From CBDAQR01 sp965199055 (lineage in GTDB: Bacteria; Pseudomonadota; Gammaproteobacteria; Pseudomonadales; Halieaceae): a DNA stretch of 64,000 nt. Below, one piece after another: positions 1 to 9,400 of the stretch; the stretch's first letter is position 1, and each line of letters begins with the position of its first letter. Made by a program: the position numbers and the translations under genes. The notes under the pieces were generated by a model. That model saw only the letters and a program-made list of their open reading frames with translations. It searched no databases and was not told where the DNA came from. The stretch lies in contig CBDAQR010000003.1 in the NCBI GenBank assembly GCA_965199055.1, positions 62,001-126,000 on the forward strand. The letters run 5' to 3'.

Positions 1-1922
1 TGCTGCTCGAGCGCCAGCAAGTCGGCCAGCTCCAGCGCCGCCCAAGGCGCTCTGAACAGCGCAAACCAGGACAGGCGATCGGCGAAGTTGTGTAAGGCGC
101 GCCACAAGCTCATGAGATCGCGCACCACCAGGCTCATTGCCAGTGGGTCGATATCCTGCGCGCGCCAGGAAATTTCGCGTGCTCTGAGTTCTTGCACGAT
201 AGCATGCAGATGCGGCCTGCTGCGCACCAGGACAGCTATAGATTCACAGTCGGAATCGCACAATCCGGACTCGATTTGATCTGCTACCCAGACAGCTTCG
301 CTCTCTCCGGTGCCTGTGTGTTCGAACAAGGCAAGTTCACAACCACTACCGACGCCCGGTGACCTCTCCGCGGCTGCTGCAGAAAAGCTCACGATGCCTC
401 GCTGTACGTCGTCATACGCCGGAAACGCGGCCTGCCCTACTCGATTCACCCACTCAACCAAAGCCGGGTCGCTGCGAAAGTTGCTTTTCAGAACCAGCGA
501 GTCGAGTTTCACGCCATTAAAGCCCTCTGCCCGGGCTTTGAGAAACAAGCCAACATCTGCGTCCCGAAATCCGTAGATAGACTGCATACCATCGCCGACA
601 ATAAACAGGGTATTGGGTGCTGCCGGATTCTCTGCGTTATGTTCTGCCCAACCACGACTTAGACGCCGAACCAATTCAAATTGATTGACCGCGGTATCCT
701 GGAACTCGTCTACCAGGACGTGATGCAACTGGTAACCCAGTTTCAGTGCCAGCTCGGTAGGCTCTTCATCATTACCCAGCGCATGAATCGCAGCCATCGA
801 CACCTGGCTATGATCCACTTCGCCCATTTCCTGAAACACCACCGCCAGTTCGGCCGCCAATAGCGGCAACAGGCGGGAAGCCGACAACAGCAACTGCCAA
901 TGCTTGTCGTCGGGGCTGTGCAGCGGCAAATGCCGCAGATTCGACAAGCCGGGAAGCGCCCAGGTCTCTTCGCTCAGCGTGCCAATCAGATCAAGGCAAC
1001 GCTGTTTCCAAACGGCCGCTTCCCCCTTACCTGCAGGGAAGCCGAGGTTCTTGTCGAGCCGCTTACGCCACGCTGATTCCGTGGTCAGCAACATATCAGC
1101 GAGCTCGATCCAACTCGCAAGCGCGTCAGGACCGGGAAACGAATCCCAGTGTGCGAGCCCAACATTGGCAGCTCGATAATTGTGCAGTGCGACGATCTCT
1201 TCCTGCCAGGGCTCACACTTTGAGCGAAGCGGTCCTAGCGTATCGGCCACCAGACGTTCGACACTGGATTCGATCACCCACTGCGCCTGATTACGTTCTA
1301 AGCCAGCCCCGAGGTGCAGCAGCCATTGTTCTCGTTTACCCAGCATTTGCACGAGCATGTCTTCGATACGCTGCCAATTGCCATCGAAGCCGAGTGCAAG
1401 CCTCGCGATATCTTCGCTGGAAGAATGCTCGGTTCCCAGTTTGGCAAGGAGACTTTTCACGGCCATTCGATAGGCAGTCTCGCTATGATCCGCGGCTGCA
1501 ACCGCGCCCCCAAATCCTGAAAGGATCGGTAACTGGCGAGTTAATCCGGCGCAAAAGCCGTCTATCGTGCGAATATTCATTCGACCTGGGTTCAGTGTCA
1601 GGTCCCAGCCTCTGTGGCGGTCATTGTCCAATGCACGTCGCGCCAACAACCAGGTTTGAGCCTCATGCTCGCTCTCGGGTTGCTGCGATTCCTGGCCTCG
1701 GTGCAGGCTCTGGATAACGCGCTCACGCATTTCAGCCGCTGCCTTGCGGGTGAAAGTAATCGCCAAGACGGATTCGGGTTGTTCTACCCGTGCCAACAGG
1801 CACAGATATCGCTGGATCAGTAGTTCTGTCTTACCCGACCCTGCAGGTGCGGTAACACAAAAGGAACGCAGCGGATCGAGCGCCTGTTCTCGCTCGAGTG
1901 CATCGGCGATTAAATTCGACAC
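1..1922 (-). CDS. UvrD/Rep-family ATP-dependent helicase (AddA-like), 3' end outside window
   Basis: Superfamily 1A DNA helicase, probably acting in double-strand-break end processing with the nuclease encoded just upstream. The frame is open from a GTG at 1922 to base 1, giving 640 residues without the C-terminus. Visible motifs: Walker A APAGSGKT at residues 25-32, Walker B DEFQDT at 406-410 region (VLVDEFQDT, 402-410), motif III VGDGMQSIYGFRD at 442-454, and motif IV LKSNFRS at 478-484. These are diagnostic of UvrD/AddA/RecB helicases. The GTG start overlaps the end of the AddB-like gene by 13 nt, so the two are probably translationally coupled. Whether a C-terminal RecB nuclease domain is present cannot be seen. 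This helicase plus TIGR03623-type nuclease arrangement is known in proteobacteria; recombination or repair function is inferred. Confidence 0.93.
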   Translation of the reverse strand, partial: MSNLIADALEREQALDPLRSFCVTAPAGSGKTELLIQRYLCLLARVEQPESVLAITFTRKAAAEMRERVIQSLHRGQESQQPESEHEAQTWLLARRALDNDRHRGWDLTLNPGRMNIRTIDGFCAGLTRQLPILSGFGGAVAAADHSETAYRMAVKSLLAKLGTEHSSSEDIARLALGFDGNWQRIEDMLVQMLGKREQWLLHLGAGLERNQAQWVIESSVERLVADTLGPLRSKCEPWQEEIVALHNYRAANVGLAHWDSFPGPDALASWIELADMLLTTESAWRKRLDKNLGFPAGKGEAAVWKQRCLDLIGTLSEETWALPGLSNLRHLPLHSPDDKHWQLLLSASRLLPLLAAELAVVFQEMGEVDHSQVSMAAIHALGNDEEPTELALKLGYQLHHVLVDEFQDTAVNQFELVRRLSRGWAEHNAENPAAPNTLFIVGDGMQSIYGFRDADVGLFLKARAEGFNGVKLDSLVLKSNFRSDPALVEWVNRVGQAAFPAYDDVQRGIVSFSAAAAERSPGVGSGCELALFEHTGTGESEAVWVADQIESGLCDSDCESIAVLVRSRPHLHAIVQELRAREISWRAQDIDPLAMSLVVRDLMSLWRALHNFADRLSWFALFRAPWAALELADLLALEQ

Positions 1923-4546
1923 AGAGGCTCCAGACCACACCAGTTGCAGCTGGCGCTATCGGCAGGATCTACCACCGCATGGCCTTCCAAATACTGCTGC
2001 GCAAGCCGCTCGAGAGACTGCTGCCACAGCGCTGTGAGTTCCTCCCAGGTAAGCTCTTCGCGTTGCCAGGCTCTGGCTGCCTGGGTCAACCTGTCTCTAA
2101 TACCGGGCGCATACGCCGCTTGCCCCAGCCCCTTGAACTCCTGCTTCTCCCCACGAATGCTGGCAAAACTTATAGCCGACACTGCGCCTGGTAACACGCT
2201 GGCATACAAGGGAAGTTGGGGGTCCCTCGGTCGCTCGCCCATCCAATAGGACACTTCACAGCTACCACTTTTGTAATCGATTAAGAGAGTGGCACCGTCC
2301 TCCAGCTTGTCTATCCGGTCAATTCGCAGATTAATCTGCAGCGGCCCCAGCTGTGCCTGTAAGTTTTCCTCACGCGCTACCACCGAGAATTCCGAGCGCT
2401 GCGATTCTAGCGCCAGCCACGCCTCCAATAGTCCACACAGCCGCTGTTCCTCTAGATCGAGCACGGCCTGTCCGAGCGCCCCGCGGTAGCGCTTCCTTAA
2501 CTCCGTCGTGACTTCACCCACGCAGCGGTTTATCAGCTCGCTTCTCTGCGATTCGCCAAGCGCCAACAGAGACCGCTGATCCTGTAATTCGCCCCAGATA
2601 TGAAATAGTGCTTCGTGCAGCAGTTCTCCCCTCTCCGCCGCAGACAGTGCATCGTCCAGCTCAGGCAGCGGTCGCAGCTTGAGACGATGTTGCGCAAAGG
2701 CCCTGAAGGGGCAACGCGACTGGTCAGCGATAAGGCCGCTGCCTCCCTTCTGTCGCTCCAACTCCTTACTCTGCACAGCCGGCGCCTGACCGTCAGTAAC
2801 GAGGGACCGAGCGGATGATTCAAAATCCTTCAACCAGTGATTTTCGACGGTGCCTGTGCTGGCGTCGTCGAGCTTGGGAGCAAAGACATCTTCCACGAGT
2901 GGCGACAATCCGGCCGGCAAATCTGACTCGCCCGGCGAGTAACTGATAGTGATATCCACAGCAGCCCTCGACAGCTGCGTCAGCAGCTGCCTGGCATAGT
3001 CGGTCTCACGATCAGGGCTGGCGTGAGGCATGTTGTGGCTACGTTGCACCGAAATCGGAATGAAGGGATTGGGTCTTGCCAATGCAGGCCATATGGATTC
3101 TTCCATTCCGCAGAGCCAAATCTCATCGAACGACATTCCGGCAGCTTCGAGCAAGCCCAGCACCTGAACCCGGCTGTCATCAGTGCGCTGCTGGAACACG
3201 GTCTCCTCGCAAAGCGATCGGAGCTGACTGAGAGCCCCCGCCCAGCCGAGGACGGGAAAAACGGCATCAAGTTCACCCAGATTGTGCAGTGCCTGCTGGA
3301 AATGCTCCAGCTGCTGATATTCCAGCGAATCAAAGGGGCCTGGGCCCGGCCAACCCAGACTTTCTAGTGCCGATATGAAGCGATCACACCACTGCGAGGG
3401 AGGCGCTGGTCGAGACAGCGTGCGGGAGTCGCGCAGGGCTGCCAGTGCTCGCCCTAATAACAATCCTCCTTCGCCACTCGCAGCTGCCGCGAATTGACAA
3501 TCGCTAATTAACTGGCCGCGTTGCAGGGTTCGCTTGCCGCGTCGGTAAAGCGAGCTTAACAGCGCGGTCTCCTGGTCGCGCTCATCTTGTGACCGGTAGC
3601 GACTATGTAATAGTGCCGAAAACTCGGGTAGATCCGGATCAGACGTATGCAGCGCCAGTAAACCCAGCGCCGTGCGCACCGGCCCACAATGCGAGAGCGC
3701 AGTGCCGGCAGAAATGTTCACCCTCAGTGCAGCGCCCGTGCCCAAGCGTTCCTCGAGCACCCGCTCTATGACGGGGCGCTCCTGCTCCAGGGAAGGAACC
3801 AAAATCGCCAGGCGTCGATCGCCCTGAGCCAGCACTTCTGCAGCGCGTTGGGCGGCCGCACGATATTCCTCTTCCGCGTTAGCGGCACGCAAGGCGCGGG
3901 AGGTTTGCGCTTCGCCGGAGGCCTGGAACCTGTCGACCTGAGACGCCTGGCTACGTAATACTGCGTTTTGCCAGGGAGGCAACTCATTAAACTCCACTAA
4001 GACGATTCTATCGCTCACGCTGACAGACCCCAGCTTCTGTTCCTGCTGTAATAGCGTGCTTAGCCCTGCCTGGGCCAAGCGCTTCTCGAAATCGTCTGCC
4101 CACTCACTGAAGAGCGCTGCATCAAGGTCGTAGCGAAAACGACTGGCCAAAGGTTCCACTCGCCAGTCCAGTTGCCACAAGCGCAGGTTTTGCCAGGCAT
4201 CGAGTGCCAATTGCGCGGTAGCACGGGGCCGCAGCAGCGAAGCTGAACGGGGGTTGTCGCGAATGCACTCAGTCCACAGTGCAAGCAATTGCCGCGGCGT
4301 CGCCAAGGCGGGCAGTACTTCACCCCGGAGCTGAAGCTGCTGGTAACAATGTGTCAGCCAATGCTCCAGCGACATGACCTGCGGAGTCTCCCAGGAATGG
4401 GCTCCAGATTCGCTGAGATGCACGCCATAGGCTTGCCGGATGCGCCGGGCAAGGCGGTGATTGGGTGTCAGAACAAGATCGCCCCGGGCCAGGCGCTCGG
4501 CCAGCGGGTTGATGTCGTAAAAGATGATGTCGGGAGCTTTGCTCAC
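1910..4546 (-). CDS. AddB-like PD-(D/E)XK nuclease / inactivated helicase, probable DNA repair protein (TIGR03623 type)
   Basis: An 878-residue partner of the following UvrD-like helicase. The C-terminal third carries a RecB-type nuclease core: RIDRID near 742-746, then the D-x-K motif LIDYKSG with Asp757 and Lys759. Cys612 (in RCPFRAFAQ) together with Cys867, Cys870 and Cys876 (CNWCGLEPLC) forms the C...CxxCx5C pattern that binds a 4Fe-4S cluster in AddB-type nucleases. The N-terminal part looks like a helicase fold, but no intact Walker A is visible, as expected for an AddB-like subunit. The family is annotated as a probable DNA repair protein and substitutes functionally for parts of RecBCD/AddAB; that role is inferred here. 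It reads away from aroF across a short divergent gap. Confidence 0.9.
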   Translation of the reverse strand: MSKAPDIIFYDINPLAERLARGDLVLTPNHRLARRIRQAYGVHLSESGAHSWETPQVMSLEHWLTHCYQQLQLRGEVLPALATPRQLLALWTECIRDNPRSASLLRPRATAQLALDAWQNLRLWQLDWRVEPLASRFRYDLDAALFSEWADDFEKRLAQAGLSTLLQQEQKLGSVSVSDRIVLVEFNELPPWQNAVLRSQASQVDRFQASGEAQTSRALRAANAEEEYRAAAQRAAEVLAQGDRRLAILVPSLEQERPVIERVLEERLGTGAALRVNISAGTALSHCGPVRTALGLLALHTSDPDLPEFSALLHSRYRSQDERDQETALLSSLYRRGKRTLQRGQLISDCQFAAAASGEGGLLLGRALAALRDSRTLSRPAPPSQWCDRFISALESLGWPGPGPFDSLEYQQLEHFQQALHNLGELDAVFPVLGWAGALSQLRSLCEETVFQQRTDDSRVQVLGLLEAAGMSFDEIWLCGMEESIWPALARPNPFIPISVQRSHNMPHASPDRETDYARQLLTQLSRAAVDITISYSPGESDLPAGLSPLVEDVFAPKLDDASTGTVENHWLKDFESSARSLVTDGQAPAVQSKELERQKGGSGLIADQSRCPFRAFAQHRLKLRPLPELDDALSAAERGELLHEALFHIWGELQDQRSLLALGESQRSELINRCVGEVTTELRKRYRGALGQAVLDLEEQRLCGLLEAWLALESQRSEFSVVAREENLQAQLGPLQINLRIDRIDKLEDGATLLIDYKSGSCEVSYWMGERPRDPQLPLYASVLPGAVSAISFASIRGEKQEFKGLGQAAYAPGIRDRLTQAARAWQREELTWEELTALWQQSLERLAQQYLEGHAVVDPADSASCNWCGLEPLCRI

Positions 4547-4625
4547 GCGCGTCCTGCCTGATTTGAACGGTATTCTATCGCGCCGAACTTCTATAGAATA
4601 GCCGCCCTCTTATTGGTAAGCCCTT

Positions 4626-5693
4626 ATGACACAGACACAAGTAGACAACCTGAACGTAGAATCGCAGGAGATTCTGATCACGCCGGATCAGCTCAAGCGA
4701 GAGGTACCCATGTCAGACGACGCAAACGCGTTGCTGGCCGAAAGCCGTAAAGTGATTCGCGATATTCTTGATCGCAATGATCACCGCATGTTCATCGTGG
4801 TGGGCCCCTGCTCAATCCACGACACCGATGCCGCCTTGGATTACGCGCGCCGACTCAAGGCGCTGGCGGATGAGGTCTCAGATACGCTTTACCTGGTGAT
4901 GCGGGTGTACTTCGAGAAGCCGCGCACGACCACGGGCTGGAAAGGACTCATCAACGACCCTCACCTGAATGATTCCTTCAAGATCCAGGAAGGATTGCAT
5001 ATTGGCCGGCAACTATTGCTGGATATTCTTGATCTCGGTCTGCCCACATCCACCGAAGCGCTGGATCCGATATCACCCCAATACATGGCGGACTGCATCA
5101 GCTGGTCTGCCATTGGCGCACGCACGACTGAATCGCAAACACATCGGGAAATGGCCAGCGGACTCTCGTCCGCCGTTGGCTTCAAGAACGGCACCGACGG
5201 CGGTCTCGAGGTGGCTATTAATGCACTCAAATCCGTATCCAGTCCGCATCGTTTCCTGGGCATCAATACAGAGGGCCAGGTGAGTGTCATCAAGACGCGA
5301 GGCAACGGCTATGGGCATATCGTATTGCGCGGAGGTAGCCAGGGACCCAACTACGACTCGGTACATATCAAGTTGTGCGAGGCGGCGCTGGATAAGGCCG
5401 GCGTTGCTGCGAATATCATGGTGGACTGCTCCCATGCCAACTCTAACAAAGAGCCCGAGTTACAGCCTTTGGTGATGGAGAACGTGACCAACCAGGTGCT
5501 TGAAGGCAATGCTTCGATCGTCGGCTTAATGGTGGAGAGTCACCTCAAGGCCGGCAATCAATCGATTCCCGATGACCTGTCTGATTTAGAGTACGGCGTA
5601 TCGGTGACAGACGGATGTATCGACTGGGAAACAACAGAAACTGCTATTCGAGACATGCACGCCAAACTCAAGGACGTACTGCCCGCCCGATAA
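4626..5693 (+). CDS. aroF: 3-deoxy-7-phosphoheptulonate (DAHP) synthase, class I
   Basis: First committed enzyme of the shikimate pathway: condenses phosphoenolpyruvate and erythrose 4-phosphate in the cytoplasm. At 355 residues it matches the class I AroFGH family. It shows VVGPCSIHD, with metal ligand Cys62, the TTESQTHREMASGLS segment, GFKNGTDG, and MVDCSHANSNK near the metal site. Blocks such as LPTSTEALDP and GVSVTDGCIDWE are closer, from memory, to the E. coli AroF (Tyr-sensitive) isoform than to AroG, so aroF is used; the allosteric effector is not proven by this. It is monocistronic between a divergent nuclease gene and convergent nfuA. No leader peptide or attenuator is evident in the 79-bp upstream gap. 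Confidence 0.93.
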   Translation: MTQTQVDNLNVESQEILITPDQLKREVPMSDDANALLAESRKVIRDILDRNDHRMFIVVGPCSIHDTDAALDYARRLKALADEVSDTLYLVMRVYFEKPRTTTGWKGLINDPHLNDSFKIQEGLHIGRQLLLDILDLGLPTSTEALDPISPQYMADCISWSAIGARTTESQTHREMASGLSSAVGFKNGTDGGLEVAINALKSVSSPHRFLGINTEGQVSVIKTRGNGYGHIVLRGGSQGPNYDSVHIKLCEAALDKAGVAANIMVDCSHANSNKEPELQPLVMENVTNQVLEGNASIVGLMVESHLKAGNQSIPDDLSDLEYGVSVTDGCIDWETTETAIRDMHAKLKDVLPAR

Positions 5694-5707
5694 GAGAGTT
5701 ACCTGGC

Positions 5708-5728
5708 GCCTCTGGGTAGCTCAGAGGC
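5708..5728. terminator. GC-rich hairpin between convergent aroF and nfuA
   Basis: Inverted repeat GCCTCTG (5708-5714) / CAGAGGC (5722-5728) with a 7-nt loop, lying between the stop codons of aroF and nfuA. There is no T-run on either side, so it is at most a weak or factor-assisted bidirectional terminator or a 3'-end protecting hairpin. Confidence 0.3.
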
Positions 5729-5748
5729 ACCCCACCCAAGCGGTATTA

Positions 5749-6324
5749 TCAATAGTACGCGTTGGAACGGTCCGAGTGATCCGTGATGTCACGCACACCC
5801 GCCAGTTGCGGTAACTGTTCCAATAGCGTCTTTTCAACACCGCCTTTTAAGGTGGCATCGACCATACCGCAGCCCTGACAACCACCGCCAAACTGCAGTA
5901 TCGCGAACTGGTCGTCGGTCACTTCAACCAGGGAGACTTCGCCACCGTGCGCCGCCAGCGCTGGATTCACCTCGTTGTAGAGCACGTAATTGATGCGATC
6001 TTCGATGGGACTGTCATCGTTAACCTGCGGCATCTTGGAGTTCGGGGCCTTGATGGTCAGCTGTCCACCCATTCGATCCTTCGCATAATCAACCAAGGCG
6101 TCGGCAAGATACGGCAAACTGCGACCTTCAAACCAGGCGGTAAACTTGTCGTACTCCTTTACCTCATCGTCGTCCTGCGGATCGCCATCGCGGCAATACG
6201 CAATACAGGTTTCCGCGCGAGGTGTTCCTGGCTGATTGATGAAAACGCGGACTCCCAGGGCATCTTCCTGCCCTGACAATAGCTCTGCAAGGTAGTCCTG
6301 TGCGGATTCAGTGATAGTGACCAT
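5749..6324 (-). CDS. nfuA: Fe-S biogenesis protein NfuA
   Basis: A 4Fe-4S cluster carrier that delivers clusters to apoproteins under oxidative stress or iron limitation. The 191-residue length equals that of the E. coli protein. The N-terminal degenerate A-type domain is followed by the Nfu domain with GGGCQGCGMV, whose CxxC is Cys149/Cys152, the same positions as in E. coli. The A-type domain here keeps Cys40 and Cys44. It is divergent from metH across about 160 bp and convergent with aroF. No IscR-like site was recognised. Confidence 0.96.
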   Translation of the reverse strand: MVTITESAQDYLAELLSGQEDALGVRVFINQPGTPRAETCIAYCRDGDPQDDDEVKEYDKFTAWFEGRSLPYLADALVDYAKDRMGGQLTIKAPNSKMPQVNDDSPIEDRINYVLYNEVNPALAAHGGEVSLVEVTDDQFAILQFGGGCQGCGMVDATLKGGVEKTLLEQLPQLAGVRDITDHSDRSNAYY

Positions 6325-6409
6325 GCGTGGTACAACCTATTCCTAGTAATTTGGTCGGGTATTCTACTCAATCGGAGCTCGCTTGGCGAGCATAACAATC
6401 TCGAGAGAG

Positions 6410-6433
6410 CTATATCAAAATATTTTGATATAG
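6410..6433. promoter_or_regulatory. Perfect 24-bp palindrome in the metH promoter, probable repressor operator
   Basis: Half-site CTATATCAAAAT (6410-6421) is followed immediately by its exact reverse complement (6422-6433). The site lies 49 bp upstream of the metH ATG and overlaps the TTGATA -35-like hexamer of a plausible promoter, the classical place for a repressor. It lies in the nfuA-metH divergent gap, so it could also affect nfuA. An ArsR-type S-adenosylhomocysteine sensor (SahR) is one regulator known to control metH in proteobacteria; the match to its motif is from memory and unverified. It is neither a MetJ box nor an obvious MetR site. Confidence 0.6.
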
Positions 6434-6453
6434 ATTGGCCGCTTTGTTAGGAT
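6425..6453 (+). promoter_or_regulatory. Candidate sigma-70 promoter for metH
   Basis: TTGATA (6425-6430), a 17-bp spacer, then TAGGAT (6448-6453), each with 4 of 6 consensus bases. It would start transcription about 20 bp before the metH ATG. The -35 element sits inside the perfect palindrome, so a protein bound there should block RNA polymerase. Confidence 0.45.
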
Positions 6454-6482
6454 ACGGCCTTTCCAATTGAACGACGCCGACA

Positions 6483-9400
6483 ATGAACCATCTCGATCAC
6501 CCATTAGCGCAGGCACTTGCAGACCGAATTCTCGTTATCGACGGCGCGATGGGTACCATGATTCAAGGCTATGGCCTGCAGGAAGCGGATTATCGCGGTG
6601 AACGCTTCGCGGATCACTCGATTGACGTGAAAGGCAATAACGACTTGTTAAGTCTGACGCGCCCGGATGTCATTAAGGCGATACATCTGGAATTCTTGCA
6701 TGCAGGTGCTGACATCATCGGCACCAACAGCTTCAACGCGACCGCCGTTGCCCAAGATGACTATGCACTAGGACATATCGTTGCCGAAATAAACCTGGCA
6801 TCAGCACAGCTGGCGCGAGAAGCGGCCGACCAGGTCACCGCAGAGACGCCTGGGCGACCTCGCTTTGTCGCTGGCGTGCTTGGCCCAACACCTCGAACGG
6901 CGTCGATATCCCCCGACGTGAATGACCCAGGCGCTCGAAACATTAATTTCGCACAGTTGGCGCACGACTACGGCGAGGCGGCGAAGGCGCTTATTCAGGG
7001 TGGTGTCGATTTCCTCATGATCGAGACCATCTTCGATACGCTGAATGCCAAAGCGGCTATCTACGCTGTGCAGGAAGCCTTCGAGTCACTGGGCCAAACC
7101 TTGCCAGTAATGATCTCGGTGACCTCTCCAGACATCTCAGGCCGCGTACTCTCCGGCCAGAGCCCGGAAGCCTTTTGGAATGCCGTGGCCCATGCAAGAC
7201 CTCTCATCGTGGGTACCAACTGTGGCCGCCCCTTCCAGGAGGCAAGGCCGTTTGCCGAGGAACTCGCCAATTCCGTTGACTGTTTCTTTAGTGGCCACTT
7301 CAACGCCGGCTTACCCAATGCCTTTGGTGAATATGATGAAACGCCGGAGACGATGGCAGCAGAGCTGGGCGACTTTGCAAAGCGCGGCTATCTGAATCTG
7401 GTGGGCGGCTGCTGCGGCACTACCCCGGACCACATCCACGCTATCGCAACGGCAGTGCAGGATGCCGCGCCGCGTGCGCTACCCGCTATAGAGCCTGCCT
7501 GTCGATTGAGCGGCCTTGAACCGTTCAATATTACGAGTGATTCACTGTTTGTGAACGTGGGCGAGCGCTGCAATGTCACCGGCTCGGCTCGATTTAAACG
7601 CCTGATCCTCGAAGAAGACTACGACACCGCGCTACAGGTGGCTCGGGAGCAGGTAGAAAACGGTGCCCAGGTCATTGATATCAACATGGATGAAGGCATG
7701 CTCGACGCCGAGTCCGCCATGGTGACCTTCCTGAACCTGGTGGCGTCCGAGCCGGATATTTCGCGAGTGCCCATCATGGTCGATTCCTCAAAGTGGGAAG
7801 TGATCGAGGCAGGTCTGCGCTGCATCCAGGGCAAGGCGGTGGTCAACTCCATCTCCTTAAAGGAAGGCGAAGCAGATTTCATCGAAAAGGCATCACTATG
7901 CCTGCGCTATGGAGCCGCCGTAGTGGTAATGGCCTTTGATGAAGCGGGACAGGCAGATTCACTGGAGCGCAAAATCGAGATCTGTCAGCGCTCCTTTGAT
8001 GTATTGGTCAACAAGGTTGGCTTCGCACCCTGCGACATCATCTTCGACCCGAATATATTTGCAGTGGCAACGGGCATCGAGGAACACAACAACTATGCCG
8101 TCGACTTCATAGAAGCCGCCCGCTACATCAACGAAAATCTTAATGGCGCACTCATCAGTGGCGGCGTCAGCAATGTGTCGTTTTCGTTTCGAGGAAACAA
8201 CCCCGTCAGGGAGGCCATCCACTCTGTATTCCTGTATCACGCTATTCGTGCTGGACTTAGCATGGGTATCGTCAATGCGGGACAATTGGCGGTCTATGAC
8301 GACCTTCCCGAAGAACTGCGCGAAGCCGTCGAGGATGTCGTCCTAAATCGTCGCGACGATGCCACAGAACGCCTCTTGGACATCGCCGAGAATTATCGAG
8401 GTGATGGTACCCAACAGAATCGCAAGGAAGATCTATCCTGGCGCGAACAGCCGGTTTCGAAACGACTGGAACATGCACTCGTTAAAGGCATCAATCAGTG
8501 GATTGAGGAAGATGCCGAAGAGGCACGCCAGGAGGCAAACCGTCCCATCGAAGTGATTGAGGGGCCGCTCATGGATGGCATGAATGTGGTCGGTGATTTG
8601 TTCGGCGAGGGCAAGATGTTTCTGCCCCAGGTGGTCAAGAGCGCCAGGGTTATGAAGCAGGCGGTAGCCTATCTGCAACCCTTTATCGAAGAAGAAAAGT
8701 CCGGCGCGAGTGAGAGCAATGGCAAGATTCTGATGGCGACCGTAAAGGGCGACGTACACGATATTGGCAAAAATATTGTGGGTGTAGTGCTGCAGTGCAA
8801 TAACTTCGAGGTGATCGATCTGGGCGTGATGGTGGCCTGTGATGAAATTTTGCGCGTGGCAAAAGAGGAGTCTGTCGACATCATCGGGCTCAGCGGCCTG
8901 ATCACGCCCTCTCTGGATGAAATGGTGCACGTGGCGAGTGAGTTGCAGCGCCAGGCATTCGACGTGCCGCTGCTAATCGGCGGAGCCACAACATCGAAAG
9001 CACATACGGCGGTGAAGATAGAACCGGCCTACGATAACGATGCCACAATCTATGTACCAGACGCATCGCGCAGTGTTTCGGTCGCTACGGCTCTCGTTGG
9101 CGAGGGCAAGGCAGATTACATTGGCAAGATTCAGGATGAGTACGAGGTAGTCCGCGAGCGCACAGCCAAGCGCAAACCCAAGTCGGCGCGGCTGAGCTAC
9201 GGCGATGCGGTGGCGCGAGCCTTCCAGCCAGACTGGAGCGACTACCGCCCGCCTAAACCGCTGTTCACCGGTGTACGCCAGCTCGAGAACTACTCCCTGC
9301 GCGATCTCGTCGACTATATCGACTGGACACCGTTCTTCATTACCTGGGAGTTGGCTGGCAAATTCCCTGCGATTCTGGAAGATGAGGTCGTCGGTGAGGC

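Noticed and set aside
1151..1717. 188-residue plus-strand frame near the left edge
   Set aside because: The minus strand here is a continuous UvrD-type helicase with correctly ordered motifs, so the plus-strand frame is antisense noise.
6325..6482. SAM, SAH or cobalamin riboswitch upstream of metH
   Set aside because: The predicted leader is only about 20 nt and no conserved riboswitch core was seen; the palindrome is better explained as a DNA operator.
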